A stretch of 64,000 nucleotides of DNA from Marinomonas rhizomae (GTDB lineage: Bacteria > Pseudomonadota > Gammaproteobacteria > Pseudomonadales > Marinomonadaceae): positions 1,302,001 through 1,366,000 of the forward strand of contig NZ_CP073343.1 of NCBI RefSeq assembly GCF_024397855.1. The letters are read 5' to 3'. A model generated the notes under the pieces. The model saw nothing but the letters and a program-made list of their open reading frames with translations, was not told the DNA's origin and made no database searches. Position numbers and translations under genes: made by a program. Positions 62,859-64,000 of this stretch are shown piece by piece; the first letter of the stretch is position 1, and the number at the start of each line of letters is the position of its first letter.

Positions 62859-64000
62859 CGCCTTCCAGTATTGATTCATAACTTCGTTCTTCAAACTTAC
62901 CAAAACTGCTAAGTTGTCGGGCTTTGATTTTTGTGAAAATAGGTTGTGTTAAACCTGTTAAAAAGCGTGTTATCAATACGGCTGTGATTTGTGTTGCTGG
63001 GCTTTTACTTCCAACATGTTGAGAAAATTCTCGAACGTATTCAGCTAAACTACCCAGCCATTCTACGTCGTTATTTATGCTTGTTTGTTGCGATAATTCG
63101 AGAATGTTTCCGCGACAAACTGAGCAATGCCCGCAGCGCTCAGGTGCGTTTTGATCACCAAAATAGCGCGCTAAGTTATGATTCAAACAACGATCCAATT
63201 GAAAAAAACGAATCATGGTCGCAATTCGTTCAATCTCAGCGTTTTGTTTTTCTTCCACATACTCATGCAATTGGCTGGCTAATGTCTGGTGATGAAAGTG
63301 TTCTGTATGGACTTGGTAGACTTCGGTTAATCCTTTACTTTCAAGTGTCAGAACATTGTGGTCCGCTGCGAATTCCAAGACTTGTAGCACGTCTCCCCGA
63401 GATAACCCTGCTTCATTAAACAGTTTGTCAAAATCAGGTGTGCCCCAGATTTTTTTATACTGGATGCTTTTTAGCAGTGCTTGATAGGCGGCTTGCCATT
63501 CAGCTGGAATCTGGCTAGCAAAAGCGACTCTATCGCCTTCCCATTTTATTTTTACATCCGCGTAAAAACTGTATTTTGGCGTGATGGCGTCCAATAATTC
63601 AAGCTGTACCAATAACGTTTTTAACGGCAATGAGCGAATGTTTGTATGGTTAGATAATCCGTATAACTGTGTTTCCCATTCGTCTGCAACGGTTTCCTCA
63701 GTAATAGTGCGAAGTAAATTATTTATGTTCTGAGGTTCTGGTGTATCTCCGTAAACAAAGTTTTCTAAGGTACTTAAGCCTTCTAAGTTAGCAAGTAAGA
63801 CGCATCGGCTTGGTTGGTTGTCACGCCCCGCACGGCCAATTTCTTGGCTGTAGTTTTCAATGGATTTAGGAAGATCAAAGTGCACGACTAAACGAATATC
63901 GGACTTGTCGATGCCCATGCCAAACGCAATGGTCGCAACGATAATACGTGTCTTGCTAACCGTGGCTTTGTCATTCATGAAACGGGCTTGGATAGCGCTG
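62833..64000 (-). CDS. RecQ-type DNA helicase, N-terminus cut by window edge
   Basis: The reverse strand stays open past 63978 to the window end (at least 389 residues). [42 protein letters not shown] is helicase motifs V-VI. A RecQ zinc-binding region follows with CGHCSVC. The remaining C-terminal region (winged helix, then a helical end) is typical of RecQ-family proteins, which unwind DNA 3'-5' in repair. Since the usual RecQ neighbour context is not seen, this may be one of the shorter RecQ paralogues. Confidence 0.9.
   Translation of the reverse strand, partial: SAIQARFMNDKATVSKTRIIVATIAFGMGIDKSDIRLVVHFDLPKSIENYSQEIGRAGRDNQPSRCVLLANLEGLSTLENFVYGDTPEPQNINNLLRTITEETVADEWETQLYGLSNHTNIRSLPLKTLLVQLELLDAITPKYSFYADVKIKWEGDRVAFASQIPAEWQAAYQALLKSIQYKKIWGTPDFDKLFNEAGLSRGDVLQVLEFAADHNVLTLESKGLTEVYQVHTEHFHHQTLASQLHEYVEEKQNAEIERIATMIRFFQLDRCLNHNLARYFGDQNAPERCGHCSVCRGNILELSQQTSINNDVEWLGSLAEYVREFSQHVGSKSPATQITAVLITRFLTGLTQPIFTKIKARQLSSFGKFEERSYESILEGVTQLLARR

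Overview
This window looks like a marine gammaproteobacterial chromosome of moderate, somewhat AT-rich composition. The gene set suggests an Oceanospirillales/Marinomonas-like organism: Zur- and Fur-type operators, VC_2705-type acetate symporter with a DUF4212 partner, RNase R/RlmB, PpsA/PpsR, B12 salvage genes and a delta-class carbonic anhydrase. The genus assignment is inference, since no rRNA or tRNA is present. Most of the window is ordinary dense housekeeping DNA with clear Shine-Dalgarno sites and many rho-independent terminators. Several genes have starts better explained by TTG or GTG.

Layout. 1-5.8 kb: a truncated chemoreceptor, an OFA-type MFS transporter, a FUSC-like membrane protein, and a cobalamin riboswitch ahead of a CbiM-like permease. 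5.9-11.9 kb: a LysR/MFS divergent pair, two small exported proteins, an orphan capsule-type glycosyltransferase, a small helical protein and a DEDDy exonuclease. 11.9-16.9 kb: an accessory island. Two inverted ~320-bp repeats flank a cluster of leftward genes separated by integron attC sites, with no integrase in view (a CALIN-like cassette array). It carries a DUF262 + HEPN RNase pair that resembles an anti-phage or toxin-antitoxin module, a glyoxalase-fold gene whose start codon appears mutated, a membrane protein and a DUF3703 protein. 17-20.6 kb: ppsA and its regulator ppsR, divergent. 21-28.2 kb: rnr, rlmB, then a B12 salvage run cobT-cobS-cobC-(TRIC channel)-cobO. 28.2-29.5 kb: a Fur-box-controlled set of four small genes ending in an S26-type mini-protease like the Ni-SOD maturation peptidase, but with no Ni-SOD. 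29.6-41.3 kb: YitT protein, acetyltransferases, RsuA, a TetR-family regulator, a symporter/histidine-kinase hybrid, SlyD, a uracil-DNA-glycosylase-like protein, ElaA and a lipoprotein. 41.6-51 kb: two separate pairings of an Lrp/AsnC regulator with a class-V aminotransferase/cysteine desulfurase-like enzyme, BluB (lower B12 ligand synthesis), the acetate-type symporter, a FosA-like protein with an extra N-terminal domain, and a MOSC protein. 51-59.4 kb: delta-carbonic anhydrase, a Zur-box-controlled COG0523 zinc GTPase, and an RND efflux operon. 59.5-64 kb: a MocR regulator with a visible operator, DUF1127 + LysE exporter, GIY-YIG, VOC and a truncated RecQ-type helicase.

How the parts connect. 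B12 genes occur at three places: riboswitch/CbiM-like uptake at 4.8-5.8 kb, cobT/S/C/O at 24.4-28.2 kb and bluB at 44 kb. Together they suggest cobalt import and nucleotide-loop assembly or salvage. Metal control appears twice, with a Fur operator at 28.3 kb and a Zur operator at 52.3 kb. The most promising undescribed material is the attC cassette island with its DUF262-HEPN pair and the Fur-controlled small-gene/S26-protease cluster.
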